Position numbers and translations under genes: made by a program. Source: Clostridiales bacterium (GTDB taxonomy: Bacteria; Bacillota; Clostridia; Oscillospirales; Oscillospiraceae). From it: DNA of 13,834 bases. Under the pieces are notes generated by a model. The model worked only from the letters and a program-made list of their open reading frames with translations, was not told the DNA's origin and made no database searches. Within the stretch, counting starts at the first letter, position 1; each line of letters opens with the position of its first letter. Of the stretch, positions 1 to 7,518 are shown one piece after another. Where the stretch lies: the NCBI GenBank assembly GCA_012728025.1, contig JAAYFX010000259.1, forward strand, positions 1 through 13,834. Reading direction: 5' to 3'.

Positions 1-66
1 AAAAAACGCGAAGACACCCACAAGATGGCAGAGTCCAACAAGGCGTTCGCTCATTATCGCTGGTAG
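1..66 (+). CDS. rpsG: 30S ribosomal protein S7, C-terminal end (partial)
   Basis: The window opens inside a reading frame that gives 21 residues and then TAG at 64-66. The peptide (KKREDTHKMAESNKAFAHYR followed by W) matches the conserved C-terminal tail of ribosomal protein S7, the small-subunit head protein that nucleates assembly of the 16S rRNA 3' domain and contacts E-site tRNA. The 5' part lies outside the window. Its place 19 bases upstream of fusA is the standard str operon order (rpsL-rpsG-fusA-tuf), which supports the call. No frameshift is seen in the visible part. Confidence 0.93.
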   Translation, partial: KKREDTHKMAESNKAFAHYRW

Positions 67-85
67 AACTTAGGAGTTAGTTTTT

Positions 86-2161
86 ATGTCAAGAAAAGTA
101 TCCTTAGAGAAGACCAGAAATATCGGTATAATGGCGCATATAGACGCTGGAAAGACGACGACTACCGAGCGTATCCTCTACTACACCGGAGTTAACTATA
201 AACTCGGGGAAACACACGACGGTACGGCAACGATGGACTGGATGGCGCAGGAGCAGGAAAGAGGCATTACCATAACCTCTGCCGCCACCACTTGTTTCTG
301 GAAAGACCACCGCATAAACATTATAGACACACCGGGCCACGTTGACTTTACCGTTGAGGTCGAGCGCTCCCTACGTGTATTGGACGGTTCTGTAACTGTC
401 ATGTGCGCAAAGGGCGGCGTGGAGCCCCAATCCGAAACTGTTTGGAGGCAGGCCGACCACTATCACGTTCCCCGCATGATTTACGTTAACAAGATGGACA
501 TTATGGGAGCGGACTTTTTCCACGTTTTGGACATGGTTCGTGACAGACTCAAATGTAACGCAGTTCCCATCCAGCTTCCAATAGGGGCAGAGGACACCTT
601 TAGGGGTATCGTTGACCTTGTGGACATGGATGCCGACATCTATTACGATGAAACCGGCAAGGATATGCGTGTTGAGGAAATTCCGGAGGAAATGAGGCAG
701 CTTGCTGTCGAGTATCGTACAAAGCTTATTGACGCTGTCTCCGATTTGGACGACGAGATTATGATGCTTGCTCTTGACGAGAAGCCCATACCTGCGGATA
801 TGATTCGAAAAGCTATCCGTCGGGGCACTCTCGATAACGAGTTTATCCCTGTCGTATGCGGCACCTCCTACAAAAACAAGGGAGTCCAAAAGCTGCTCGA
901 CGCTATTGTTGACTATATGCCCGCACCCTCGGATATACCCCCCATTAAGGGAGTAGTTCCGGCCAAGGACGAGGAAACAGAGCGTCCCGCAGATGATGAC
1001 GCCCCCTTTTCCGCCCTTGCATTTAAAATTATGACCGACCCCTATGTGGGCCGTCTGTCCTTTTTCCGAGTTTATTCAGGAACTCTTGAAACCGGAACAA
1101 GCGTTTTAAACAGCACCAAGGGACACAGAGAGCGGGTTGGCCGAATCCTGCAAATGCATGCAAATCACCGTGAAGACCAAGACTATGTCTATTCCGGTGA
1201 CATTGCAGCGGCTGTCGGCCTTAAAAACACCACAACGGGAGATACCCTTTGCGCTGAAAAGCATCCCGTTATCCTTGAGTCTATGGAGTTCCCCGAGCCT
1301 GTCATACGAGTCGCCATTGAGCCGAAAACCAAGGCGGGACAGGAAAAAATGGGAATTGCCCTTTCAAAGCTTTCTGAAGAAGACCCAACCTTTAAAAGCT
1401 ATACCGATGAAGAAACAGGGCAGACTATCATAGCCGGCATGGGCGAATTGCACCTTGAGGTTATCGTAGACAGGCTCCTTCGGGAGTTTAAGGTCGAAGC
1501 AAATGTAGGTACGCCTCAAGTCTCTTACAAGGAAACCATCAGAAAGTCTGTGGAGCAGGACACAAAGTATGCAAGACAGTCCGGTGGTAAGGGTCAGTAC
1601 GGTCATGTCAGAGTTATCGTCGAACCCAACGAATCCGGCAAGGGCTATGAGTTTATCAACAAAATAACGGGCGGTGTTATCCCGAAGGAATACATTCCAT
1701 CGGTGGACGCCGGAATACAAGGGGCAATTGCCGCAGGTGTTCTTGCCGGCTACCCTGTTGTTGATGTCAAGGTTACACTTATATTCGGCTCTTACCACGA
1801 GGTAGACTCTTCGGAGATGGCCTTCAAGATTGCAGGTTCCATGGCCTTCAAGGAAGCCTGCCGAAAGGCAGAACCAGTGCTGCTTGAACCGATAATGAAA
1901 GTTTCTGTCACAGTACCCGATGATTATGTCGGTGATGTGATAGGAGACTTAAACTCCCGACGGGGACAAGTCCTCGGTATGGAAAACAGAACCGGTTCCA
2001 CACAGGTTGATGCCAATGTACCCTTAAGTTCCATGTTTGGCTACGCAACTGACCTGCGCTCTAAAACTCAGGGCAGGGCAAGCTATGCCATGGAGCCAAG
2101 CCACTATGTGGAGCTGCCGAAGTCCATTCAGGAAGAAATAATCGGCAAGCGAAGCGTCTAG
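86..2161 (+). CDS. fusA: Elongation factor G
   Basis: EF-G is the cytoplasmic GTPase that drives translocation of tRNA and mRNA on the ribosome and, with RRF, ribosome recycling. The 691-residue length is usual. The G domain has G1 AHIDAGKT (residues 17-24), the RGITITSAA switch segment, G3 DTPGH (81-85) and G4 NKMD (135-138). Later domains carry the EF-G signatures GKGQYGHV and RRGQVLGME, and a C-terminal FGYATDLRSKTQGRA segment. The start is the ATG at 86, preceded by AGGAG at 72-76 with a 9-base spacer. It follows rpsG by 19 bases, so it is very probably co-transcribed from the str operon promoter outside the window. All GTPase motifs are intact, and it looks like the main translational EF-G, not a tetracycline-protection or EF-G2 paralogue. 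Confidence 0.98.
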   Translation: MSRKVSLEKTRNIGIMAHIDAGKTTTTERILYYTGVNYKLGETHDGTATMDWMAQEQERGITITSAATTCFWKDHRINIIDTPGHVDFTVEVERSLRVLDGSVTVMCAKGGVEPQSETVWRQADHYHVPRMIYVNKMDIMGADFFHVLDMVRDRLKCNAVPIQLPIGAEDTFRGIVDLVDMDADIYYDETGKDMRVEEIPEEMRQLAVEYRTKLIDAVSDLDDEIMMLALDEKPIPADMIRKAIRRGTLDNEFIPVVCGTSYKNKGVQKLLDAIVDYMPAPSDIPPIKGVVPAKDEETERPADDDAPFSALAFKIMTDPYVGRLSFFRVYSGTLETGTSVLNSTKGHRERVGRILQMHANHREDQDYVYSGDIAAAVGLKNTTTGDTLCAEKHPVILESMEFPEPVIRVAIEPKTKAGQEKMGIALSKLSEEDPTFKSYTDEETGQTIIAGMGELHLEVIVDRLLREFKVEANVGTPQVSYKETIRKSVEQDTKYARQSGGKGQYGHVRVIVEPNESGKGYEFINKITGGVIPKEYIPSVDAGIQGAIAAGVLAGYPVVDVKVTLIFGSYHEVDSSEMAFKIAGSMAFKEACRKAEPVLLEPIMKVSVTVPDDYVGDVIGDLNSRRGQVLGMENRTGSTQVDANVPLSSMFGYATDLRSKTQGRASYAMEPSHYVELPKSIQEEIIGKRSV

Positions 2162-2183
2162 GCTCCGGTTCTTAAATTTATTG

Positions 2184-2212
2184 TTGCAAAGACCCTATGA
2201 ATATTGTACTAT
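2184..2212 (+). promoter_or_regulatory. Possible internal promoter for tuf
   Basis: The 115-base AT-rich gap between fusA and tuf contains TTGCAA (2184-2189), a 17-base spacer and TACTAT (2207-2212). This is a partial match (4/6 and 4/6) to a sigma-A promoter. No terminator hairpin is seen in the gap, so tuf can also be read through from fusA. Many bacteria give tuf an extra promoter, but the match is weak and the base composition makes chance hits likely. Confidence 0.3.
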
Positions 2213-2276
2213 TGTCTCAAAAATTATAAAATAAATTAACTTTAATGTGTAAACATATTTAAGGAGGAAGTTCCAA

Positions 2277-3479
2277 ATGGCTAAGCAATCATTCGATAGA
2301 TCAAAGCCCCACATTAACATCGGTACTGTCGGTCACGTTGACCATGGCAAAACCACCCTTACTGCCGCTATCACAAAATACCTCGCTATACAGGGCGGCG
2401 CTGAGTACACCGATTACTCCAGCATAGACAAGGCTCCCGAAGAGCGTGAGCGTGGAATCACCATTAACACCTCTCACGTTGAGTATGAGACGGCCACCCG
2501 TCACTATGCTCACGTTGACTGCCCCGGACACGCCGACTATATTAAAAACATGATTACCGGAGCAGCCCAGATGGACGGCGCCATCCTTGTTATCGCAGCT
2601 TCCGACGGTCCTATGGCCCAGACTCGTGAGCATATCCTGCTTGCCCGTCAGGTTGGCGTTCCCGCCATCGTTGTTTTCCTTAACAAGTGCGACCAAGTTG
2701 ACGACCCCGAGCTTTTAGAGCTGGTTGAGATGGAAGTTCGTGAGCTTCTTTCCGACTATGACTTCCCCGGTGACGACATTCCCATCATCAAGGGTTCTGC
2801 TCTCAATGCTCTTTCTTCCGAATCCAAAGATGTTGACGCTCCCGAGTATGCCTGCATCAAGGAACTCATGGATAATGTTGACGAGTATATCCCCACTCCT
2901 GAGCGTAAGTCTGACCTGCCTTTCCTTATGCCTGTTGAAGACGTTTTCACCATTACCGGACGTGGAACTGTTACCACCGGCCGTGTAGAGCGTGGACGTG
3001 TTAAGGTTGGCGATAAGATTGAAATTGTTGGTCTTAAGCCCACTAGGGAAACCACCGTTACCGGAACTGAAATGTTCCATAAGCTTCTTGATTTTGCTGA
3101 GGCAGGCGATAACGTCGGCACCCTTCTTCGTGGTATCACCAAGACCGAAGTTGAGCGTGGACAGGTTCTTGCAGCCCCCGGCACCATCAAACCCCACACC
3201 AAGTTTGTTGGTCAGGTTTATGTTCTGTCCAAGGAAGAAGGCGGACGTCACACACCCTTTTTCAACAACTATCGTCCCCAGTTTTACTTCCGCACCACTG
3301 ACGTAACCGGCGTTATCAACCTCCCTGAGGGCGTTGAAATGTGTATGCCCGGAGACAACATCGATATGAGTGTTGAGCTTATTGCTCCCATCGCTATCGA
3401 AAAGGGTCTGCGCTTTGCTATCCGTGAAGGCGGACGTACTGTCGGTTCCGGCGTTGTTATCGAAGTAGAGGCAAAATAA
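2277..3479 (+). CDS. tuf: Elongation factor Tu
   Basis: EF-Tu is the GTPase that delivers aminoacyl-tRNA to the ribosomal A site. The protein has 400 residues, the family's usual size. It shows G1 GHVDHGKT (19-26), RGITINT in switch I, G3 DCPGH (81-85), G4 NKCD (136-139) and the G5 SAL motif. Domains II and III follow, with GRGTVTTGRVERG, the GGRHTPFF stretch, YFRTTDVTG and the C-terminal LRFAIREGGRTVG segment. The start ATG is preceded by a very strong AAGGAGG (2261-2267) nine bases upstream. Codon use is strongly biased (GTT/GTC, CGT, GGC, CCC), more so than in fusA, as expected for one of the most abundant cell proteins. It is last in the str operon here; a terminator follows directly and no rpsJ is downstream. 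Confidence 0.98.
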   Translation: MAKQSFDRSKPHINIGTVGHVDHGKTTLTAAITKYLAIQGGAEYTDYSSIDKAPEERERGITINTSHVEYETATRHYAHVDCPGHADYIKNMITGAAQMDGAILVIAASDGPMAQTREHILLARQVGVPAIVVFLNKCDQVDDPELLELVEMEVRELLSDYDFPGDDIPIIKGSALNALSSESKDVDAPEYACIKELMDNVDEYIPTPERKSDLPFLMPVEDVFTITGRGTVTTGRVERGRVKVGDKIEIVGLKPTRETTVTGTEMFHKLLDFAEAGDNVGTLLRGITKTEVERGQVLAAPGTIKPHTKFVGQVYVLSKEEGGRHTPFFNNYRPQFYFRTTDVTGVINLPEGVEMCMPGDNIDMSVELIAPIAIEKGLRFAIREGGRTVGSGVVIEVEAK

Positions 3480-3500
3480 GACAAATCCCTAAAAAACAAA

Positions 3501-3540
3501 AAGCGGCTTTCGCAGGTTTTCCTGTGAAAGCCGTTTCTTT
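3501..3540. terminator. Bidirectional intrinsic terminator after tuf
   Basis: Left arm CGGCTTTCGCAGG (3504-3516), loop TTTT and right arm CCTGTGAAAGCCG (3521-3533) form a 13-bp stem with one G-T pair, extended by A-T pairs on the outside. On the plus strand it is followed by TTTCTTTG. On the minus strand it is followed by TTTTTGTTTTTT. It can therefore end both tuf and the convergent minus-strand gene, whose stop codon is at 3543-3545. Confidence 0.92.
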
Positions 3541-3542
3541 GT

Positions 3543-4004
3543 TTATCCCATTCTCCTAAGGCCATGCATAAAACCATCCAAAGAAAGAGAGTGAACATCC
3601 CCGCCGATTATCTCATGGTTTAGGATATAAAGCTCGGCTACAACAGTGCCGGAATAGCCGCTGTAATTATATATATCATATGTATAGATTGTTGCCTCAA
3701 GGCCGCAATACTGCGATAAATCATAACCCTGAGCTATCTGGAGCTTATTATACTCTGTATATACATTGGAAAACTCTTTTGGAATGACGATTACCTTTTC
3801 ATCTATTGGCTCCTCACTTACTTCCCAGCCAAGGCTTTCTAAAAACTCAATCCTTTGTGCGTTGGTTCTAAGCTTCTGTGTGCCTCCGGATTGTTCAGCA
3901 CCGATGACATGGCTTAAAACTATCAGCAGACACAGCAAAAGGGCCAAAGCTATGATAATTGCAAGGGCAAGCTTTTTATTCCACTTTACGGTATAGATAA
4001 ACAT
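3543..4004 (-). CDS. Small membrane-anchored DUF4830-like protein
   Basis: This 153-residue protein has a basic N-terminus (KWNKK), then one hydrophobic segment at about residues 11-35, then a soluble domain that should lie outside the membrane. The soluble part contains RIEFLESLGWEV, VIPKEFSNVY, a YDLSQYCG stretch, a tyrosine-rich YTYDIYNYSGYSG segment and a C-terminal GGDVHSLSLDGFMHGL. From memory this pattern resembles the DUF4830 family of Firmicutes, which has no established function. The start ATG (4004-4002) has GAGGGGG (4018-4012) seven bases upstream. It converges on tuf and shares its terminator, and it diverges from rsuA with a 146-base gap. It could be a secreted protein if the hydrophobic segment is cleaved, but no clear cleavage site or lipobox is seen. 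The coding call is firm; the family name is moderate. Confidence 0.85.
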   Translation of the reverse strand: MFIYTVKWNKKLALAIIIALALLLCLLIVLSHVIGAEQSGGTQKLRTNAQRIEFLESLGWEVSEEPIDEKVIVIPKEFSNVYTEYNKLQIAQGYDLSQYCGLEATIYTYDIYNYSGYSGTVVAELYILNHEIIGGDVHSLSLDGFMHGLRRMG

Positions 4005-4029
4005 ATGACAACCCCCTCATCAAAGGCTA

Positions 4030-4058
4030 TTCCAATATCTTAAAATATATGCTAAAAT
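4030..4058 (+). promoter_or_regulatory. Possible rsuA promoter with extended -10
   Basis: TTCCAA (4030-4035), a 17-base spacer and TAAAAT (4053-4058), with TG one base before the -10 hexamer (TGCTAAAAT). This fits an extended -10 promoter. The start site would be near 4065, giving a leader of about 85 bases that contains the 4091-4120 inverted repeat. The -35 hexamer is weak. Confidence 0.45.
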
Positions 4059-4090
4059 TGTGGTCGTAGGAAAAGGCACAAAGTCTTTAG

Positions 4091-4120
4091 CCCAAAGCCT
4101 ATTAATATATAGGCTTTGGG
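4091..4120 (+). repeat. Perfect 12-bp inverted repeat upstream of rsuA
   Basis: CCCAAAGCCTAT (4091-4102), six bases TAATAT, then ATAGGCTTTGGG (4109-4120). Both arms match perfectly. The repeat lies 30 bases before the rsuA ATG and 20 bases before its ribosome binding site. No T-run follows it, so it does not look like an ordinary terminator. It could be a 5' leader hairpin or a protein-binding operator in the divergent intergenic region. Confidence 0.8.
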
Positions 4121-4150
4121 TCGAGTGCGGCAGCATAAACGGAGGTATTT

Positions 4151-4864
4151 ATGGCAGAGACAAGGCTTGACAAGCTTATATCAGAAGCGGCCGTTGTTTC
4201 GAGAGCACAGGCACGTAAGCTTATAAAAGACGGGGCTGTCTGTGTTGACGGAATGATAATTCGCTCTCCGGAAAAAAAGTTTTGTGAAGAAAACTGCTCA
4301 TTCACCCTTTTCGGCAAAGCTTTAGGGCCTGCGGGAGAGAAGTATTATATGCTTAATAAACCTGCCGGACTTCTTTCGGCAACAAGGGATAATGAACAAA
4401 AAACCGTTCTTGACCTTTTTCCGCCGGAGCTTCGGGCAAAGGGACTGTTTCCCGTCGGAAGGCTTGATAAGGATACAAGGGGACTTCTTATAATAACCAG
4501 TGACGGGCAGTTTTCCCACGCTGTTACTTCTCCGAGGAGGGAAGTTCCAAAGCGTTACGAAGCAAAGGTGGAAGGCAGCCTTACAAAAGACGACGAGGAA
4601 TCCTTTGAAAGGGGAATTGTCCTTCGGGACGGAACAATTTGTCTGCCTGCCCGTCTTGAAATAGACGAAGAAGATAAAAGCCATGCTTTTGTCACCGTTT
4701 TTGAGGGGAAATACCATCAGGTTAAAAGGATGCTTGCCTCTTTGGGAAAGCCTGTGCTTTCATTAAGGCGCCTGTCCATAGGTTCTTTGGAGCTTGACGA
4801 GGGCCTTGAAGAAGGGCAGTTTCGTGAGCTGACGGCCGGAGAGCGTGAGCAGGTTTTTAACTAA
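4151..4864 (+). CDS. rsuA: RsuA-family 16S rRNA pseudouridine synthase
   Basis: The 237-residue protein has an N-terminal S4 RNA-binding domain (about residues 5-50, RLDKLISEA and ARKLIKDGAVCVDG) and a pseudouridine synthase domain starting at YMLNKPAGLLSAT. The catalytic motif GRLDKDTRGLL (103-113) gives Asp106 as the catalytic aspartate. The C-terminal GKYHQVKRML and RRLSIGSLELDEG segments match the RsuA/RluB/RluE branch. Overall it reads most like the B. subtilis YtzG type, which is assigned to pseudouridine 516 of 16S rRNA; this substrate is inferred. GGAGG at 4141-4145 precedes the ATG by five bases. It is a single-gene unit, divergent from the DUF4830-like gene. I see no strong terminator after it. 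Confidence 0.92.
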   Translation: MAETRLDKLISEAAVVSRAQARKLIKDGAVCVDGMIIRSPEKKFCEENCSFTLFGKALGPAGEKYYMLNKPAGLLSATRDNEQKTVLDLFPPELRAKGLFPVGRLDKDTRGLLIITSDGQFSHAVTSPRREVPKRYEAKVEGSLTKDDEESFERGIVLRDGTICLPARLEIDEEDKSHAFVTVFEGKYHQVKRMLASLGKPVLSLRRLSIGSLELDEGLEEGQFRELTAGEREQVFN

Positions 4865-5036
4865 AAATATATTACAAATCAGAAACAATTGTAATAACAA
4901 TTTACAAACATAGAATAAAAGCTTTGTCAATTAAGAGAATATACATAAATAGGCGTTTGTGATAATATATGCGGGTAGACTAGCGCAAAGTACAAGCTAT
5001 GGCGAGGCGGTCAGGCATAGGACATGGAGGAAGCAC

Positions 5037-6161
5037 ATGGCAAGTGTAACACTTAAGGGTATAGGAAAAACCTATTCGGGAAATGTTGTGGCGGTTACAG
5101 ATTTTAACATGGAAATACAGGATAAGGAGTTTATTGTCCTTGTCGGGCCTTCTGGCTGCGGAAAATCCACAACTTTGAGAATGATAGCGGGGCTTGAGGA
5201 AATAACCACAGGTAGCCTTTATATTGATGACAAGCTGGTTAATGACGTACCTCCGAAAGACAGGGACATAGCTATGGTTTTCCAAAACTACGCCCTTTAT
5301 CCTCATATGACCGTTTTTGAGAATATGTCATTTGGTCTAAAAATAAAAAAAACCCACAGGGATGAAATAAAGCGGCGGGTACTTGAGGCTGCAAAGATAC
5401 TGGAAATTGAGGGGCTTTTAAAAAGAAAGCCTTCTGCTTTGTCCGGCGGTCAGCGCCAACGTGTGGCCTTAGGTCGTGCCATTGTGCGCAATCCAAAGGT
5501 TTTTCTTTTGGACGAGCCTCTTTCAAACCTTGATGCAAAGCTTAGAACCACCATGCGGGCAGAGCTTTCAAAGCTGCATCAAAGCCTTCAGACAACCTTT
5601 GTTTACGTTACACATGACCAGACCGAGGCCATGACCATGGGAACCCGCATAGTTGTTATGAAAGACGGCTTTGTCCAGCAGATAGCACCTCCTCAAGAGC
5701 TGTTTGATAAGCCCTCAAACCTCTTTGTGGCAACCTTTATGGGAACTCCTCAGATGAATGTGTCCAAAGCAACCCTTCTGGATATAGATGGGGTTAGCTG
5801 GCTCCAGTTTGGTGAGGGAACAGATAAGGCAAGGGTGGCTCTTCCCCAGTGGAAGGGAAGAAAGCCAGAGGTCTTGGAATATATAGGAAGGTCCGTTATT
5901 TTTGGCATAAGGCCCAACGATATACACGGTGAGGAAGAGTATATTAAGGCCCATCCCGACTCGGCGGTGGATGCAAAGGTGGAGTTTATCGAGCATCTTG
6001 GTGCCGAGAGCAATGTGTTTCTTAAAATTGCCGGAGCGGAGTTTGCTTCAGTGGTGGACTCTAGGGTAAAAATTCCCTCAAATGCTGCGGTGAGTTTTGC
6101 CTTCGATACCGACATGATTCATGTCTTCGACCCAGATACAGAGGAAACAATTACCAATTGA
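5037..6161 (+). CDS. msmK: UgpC/MsmK-type carbohydrate ABC importer ATPase
   Basis: This 374-residue protein is the ATPase subunit of a CUT1-type sugar importer. It has Walker A GPSGCGKS (37-44), a Q-loop in VFQNYALYPHMTV, signature LSGGQ (135-139), Walker B ending in Asp159-Glu160 (LLDEP) and the H-loop His193. A C-terminal regulatory region (about 240-374, with FGIRPNDI) is typical of MalK/UgpC/MsmK proteins. I chose the ATG at 5037 because GGAGG (5026-5030) lies six bases before it and MASVTLKGIGKTY is the usual family N-terminus; an upstream GTG at 4959 would add 26 unlikely residues. No permease or solute-binding gene is nearby, so it may be a shared ATPase serving several importers, as MsmK does in streptococci. 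The sugar cannot be read from this sequence. Confidence 0.95.
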   Translation: MASVTLKGIGKTYSGNVVAVTDFNMEIQDKEFIVLVGPSGCGKSTTLRMIAGLEEITTGSLYIDDKLVNDVPPKDRDIAMVFQNYALYPHMTVFENMSFGLKIKKTHRDEIKRRVLEAAKILEIEGLLKRKPSALSGGQRQRVALGRAIVRNPKVFLLDEPLSNLDAKLRTTMRAELSKLHQSLQTTFVYVTHDQTEAMTMGTRIVVMKDGFVQQIAPPQELFDKPSNLFVATFMGTPQMNVSKATLLDIDGVSWLQFGEGTDKARVALPQWKGRKPEVLEYIGRSVIFGIRPNDIHGEEEYIKAHPDSAVDAKVEFIEHLGAESNVFLKIAGAEFASVVDSRVKIPSNAAVSFAFDTDMIHVFDPDTEETITN

Positions 6162-6354
6162 GCAAACTTTAGCAATCAGTTAGATTAAACAATATGTTTT
6201 TTGTAAGCCTGCACAAAAATGAAAAAGAGAAGGTTTTCAAGATTTTACCACTAAATTATGTTGTTTTTTACGATTTAAACATAGCAAAAATGATTAAACT
6301 GGAGAATAACGCAAGATAAAATAAAAAAATTTACAAAAAATCCTTAAAAATCTA
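6162..6354. other. AT-rich intergenic spacer
   Basis: This very AT-rich stretch between the ABC ATPase and the regulator promoter contains no supportable gene. A weak hairpin AAACA-ATA-TGTTT (6187-6199) followed by T-rich sequence might act as a poor terminator for the ATPase gene, but the stem is only five base pairs and has a single G-C pair. Confidence 0.4.
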
Positions 6355-6383
6355 TTGAAAAAAGCAATAAAATAGGCTATTAT
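6355..6383 (+). promoter_or_regulatory. Sigma-A-type promoter for the regulator-ftsEX operon
   Basis: TTGAAA (6355-6360), an exact 17-base spacer and TATTAT (6378-6383). Both hexamers match the consensus at five of six positions. A start near 6390 would give a leader of about 37 bases before the ATG at 6427. It is placed properly to drive the regulator, ftsE, ftsX and the M23 gene, since no terminator is seen until 10385. Confidence 0.75.
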
Positions 6384-6426
6384 GTAAAGCGTTAGTTTTC
6401 ATTGCTTTCTGGGGAGGGACATATAA

Positions 6427-7518
6427 ATGTCAAGCAGGATTTTTCAAAGCGTTATTGTACAGATGAAGGATGCGACAGACAGATGTCTTGGAGTCATAGA
6501 TTCCGAGGGTTTTGTCGTGGCCAGTAGCGAGCTTTCTCTTATCGGAACAAAGATTGAGAGCCTTCAGGGGCTTACAAGCGATGTATCCGAACAGTTTTTT
6601 GTTTCAGCCACACGCACTTATAAAATTTTTGGAAGTCCCAATTCCCGCTTTGATTATGCCGTTTTTGTAGACGGCAGAGATGCAACGGCGAGAAGCCTTG
6701 CTATTATGGCGGCAGTGGCTTTCAACGAAGCAAAGACCAATTATGACGAGAAATATAATAAAGTCACATTTGTTAAAAACATCATATCCGACAATATTCT
6801 TCCGGGTGATGTTTATGTGCGGGCAAAGGAACTGAATTTCGTAACAGATGTTCCACGTGCGGTTTTCCTAATACGACAGACGGAGAAGTCCGACATTGCC
6901 ACCTTAGAGCTTGTGCAGGGTATGTTTCCGGACAAGCAAAAGGACTTTGTACTCAGCATGAGCGAAAGCGACATTGTTGTCATAAAAGAGCTGGACCAAA
7001 TTGCTGAGGCCAAGGATGTCTGCCTTATTGCAGAAAAGATTTGCGAAACAATTAGCTCGGAGATGCTTGTCAAAACAGTTGTGGGCATAGGCACTGTGGC
7101 AAAGCATCTGCGTGAGTTGGCAGATAGATATAAGGAAGCTCAGGTTGCCATAGAGGTGGGCAAGGTTTTTGAAACGGAAAAAACCGTCATCCACTATGAA
7201 AATCTGGGTATTGGAAGAATTATCTACCAGCTTCCCACAACTCTGTGTGAAATGTTCTTAAGCGAGGTATTCAAGAAAAACCCCATAGAGTCACTGGACC
7301 AAGAAACTCTTTATACCATTAATAAGTTTTTTGAGAACAACCTGAATGTTTCCGAGACATCAAGGAAGCTCTTTGTCCACAGGAACACTCTTGTCTACCG
7401 TCTGGAAAAGATAAAGAAACTTACGGGCCTCGACCTTCGTGAGTTTGACCATGCCATTGTTTTCAAAGTGGCGCTTATGGTTAAAAAATACCTTAACTCA
7501 CAAAACAATAAGGTCTAG
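6427..7518 (+). CDS. PucR/CdaR-family helix-turn-helix regulator
   Basis: The 363-residue protein ends in a PucR/CdaR-type C-terminal DNA-binding domain (about 290-355). The visible motif is FFENNLNVSETSRKLFVHRN followed by TLVYRLEKI and a TGLDLREFDHAIVFKVAL tail. The middle (about 140-285) has the loose alpha/beta character of the GGDEF-like domain of this family. The N-terminal 135 residues (for example RCLGVIDSEGFVVASSE) look like a small sensory domain; I see no membrane segment. Family members often respond to sugar diacids, purines or other metabolites, but the ligand here is unknown. GGGGAGGG (6411-6418) lies eight bases before the ATG. It sits 53 bases upstream of ftsE on the same strand, so it is probably co-transcribed with the cell-division genes. 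That context suggests, but does not prove, control of the envelope cluster or of the neighbouring ABC ATPase. Confidence 0.88.
   Translation: MSSRIFQSVIVQMKDATDRCLGVIDSEGFVVASSELSLIGTKIESLQGLTSDVSEQFFVSATRTYKIFGSPNSRFDYAVFVDGRDATARSLAIMAAVAFNEAKTNYDEKYNKVTFVKNIISDNILPGDVYVRAKELNFVTDVPRAVFLIRQTEKSDIATLELVQGMFPDKQKDFVLSMSESDIVVIKELDQIAEAKDVCLIAEKICETISSEMLVKTVVGIGTVAKHLRELADRYKEAQVAIEVGKVFETEKTVIHYENLGIGRIIYQLPTTLCEMFLSEVFKKNPIESLDQETLYTINKFFENNLNVSETSRKLFVHRNTLVYRLEKIKKLTGLDLREFDHAIVFKVALMVKKYLNSQNNKV

Noticed and set aside
1137..1433. 98-codon open frame inside fusA, plus similar frames inside tuf (2725-2988, 2992-3306) and the minus-strand frames over tuf and fusA
   Set aside because: They overlap highly conserved genes in other frames, have low-complexity or unfamiliar translations and no ribosome binding sites; they are shadows of strongly biased codon use.
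4959..5036. GTG-initiated 26-residue N-terminal extension of the ABC ATPase
   Set aside because: The family N-terminus begins at the ATG at 5037, which has a well-spaced GGAGG; the extension has no matching ribosome binding site and resembles no ABC ATPase N-terminus.
6187..6205. AAACA-ATA-TGTTT hairpin with T-rich tail as terminator of the ABC ATPase gene
   Set aside because: Only five, mostly A-T, base pairs; too weak to call as a terminator in such AT-rich DNA.
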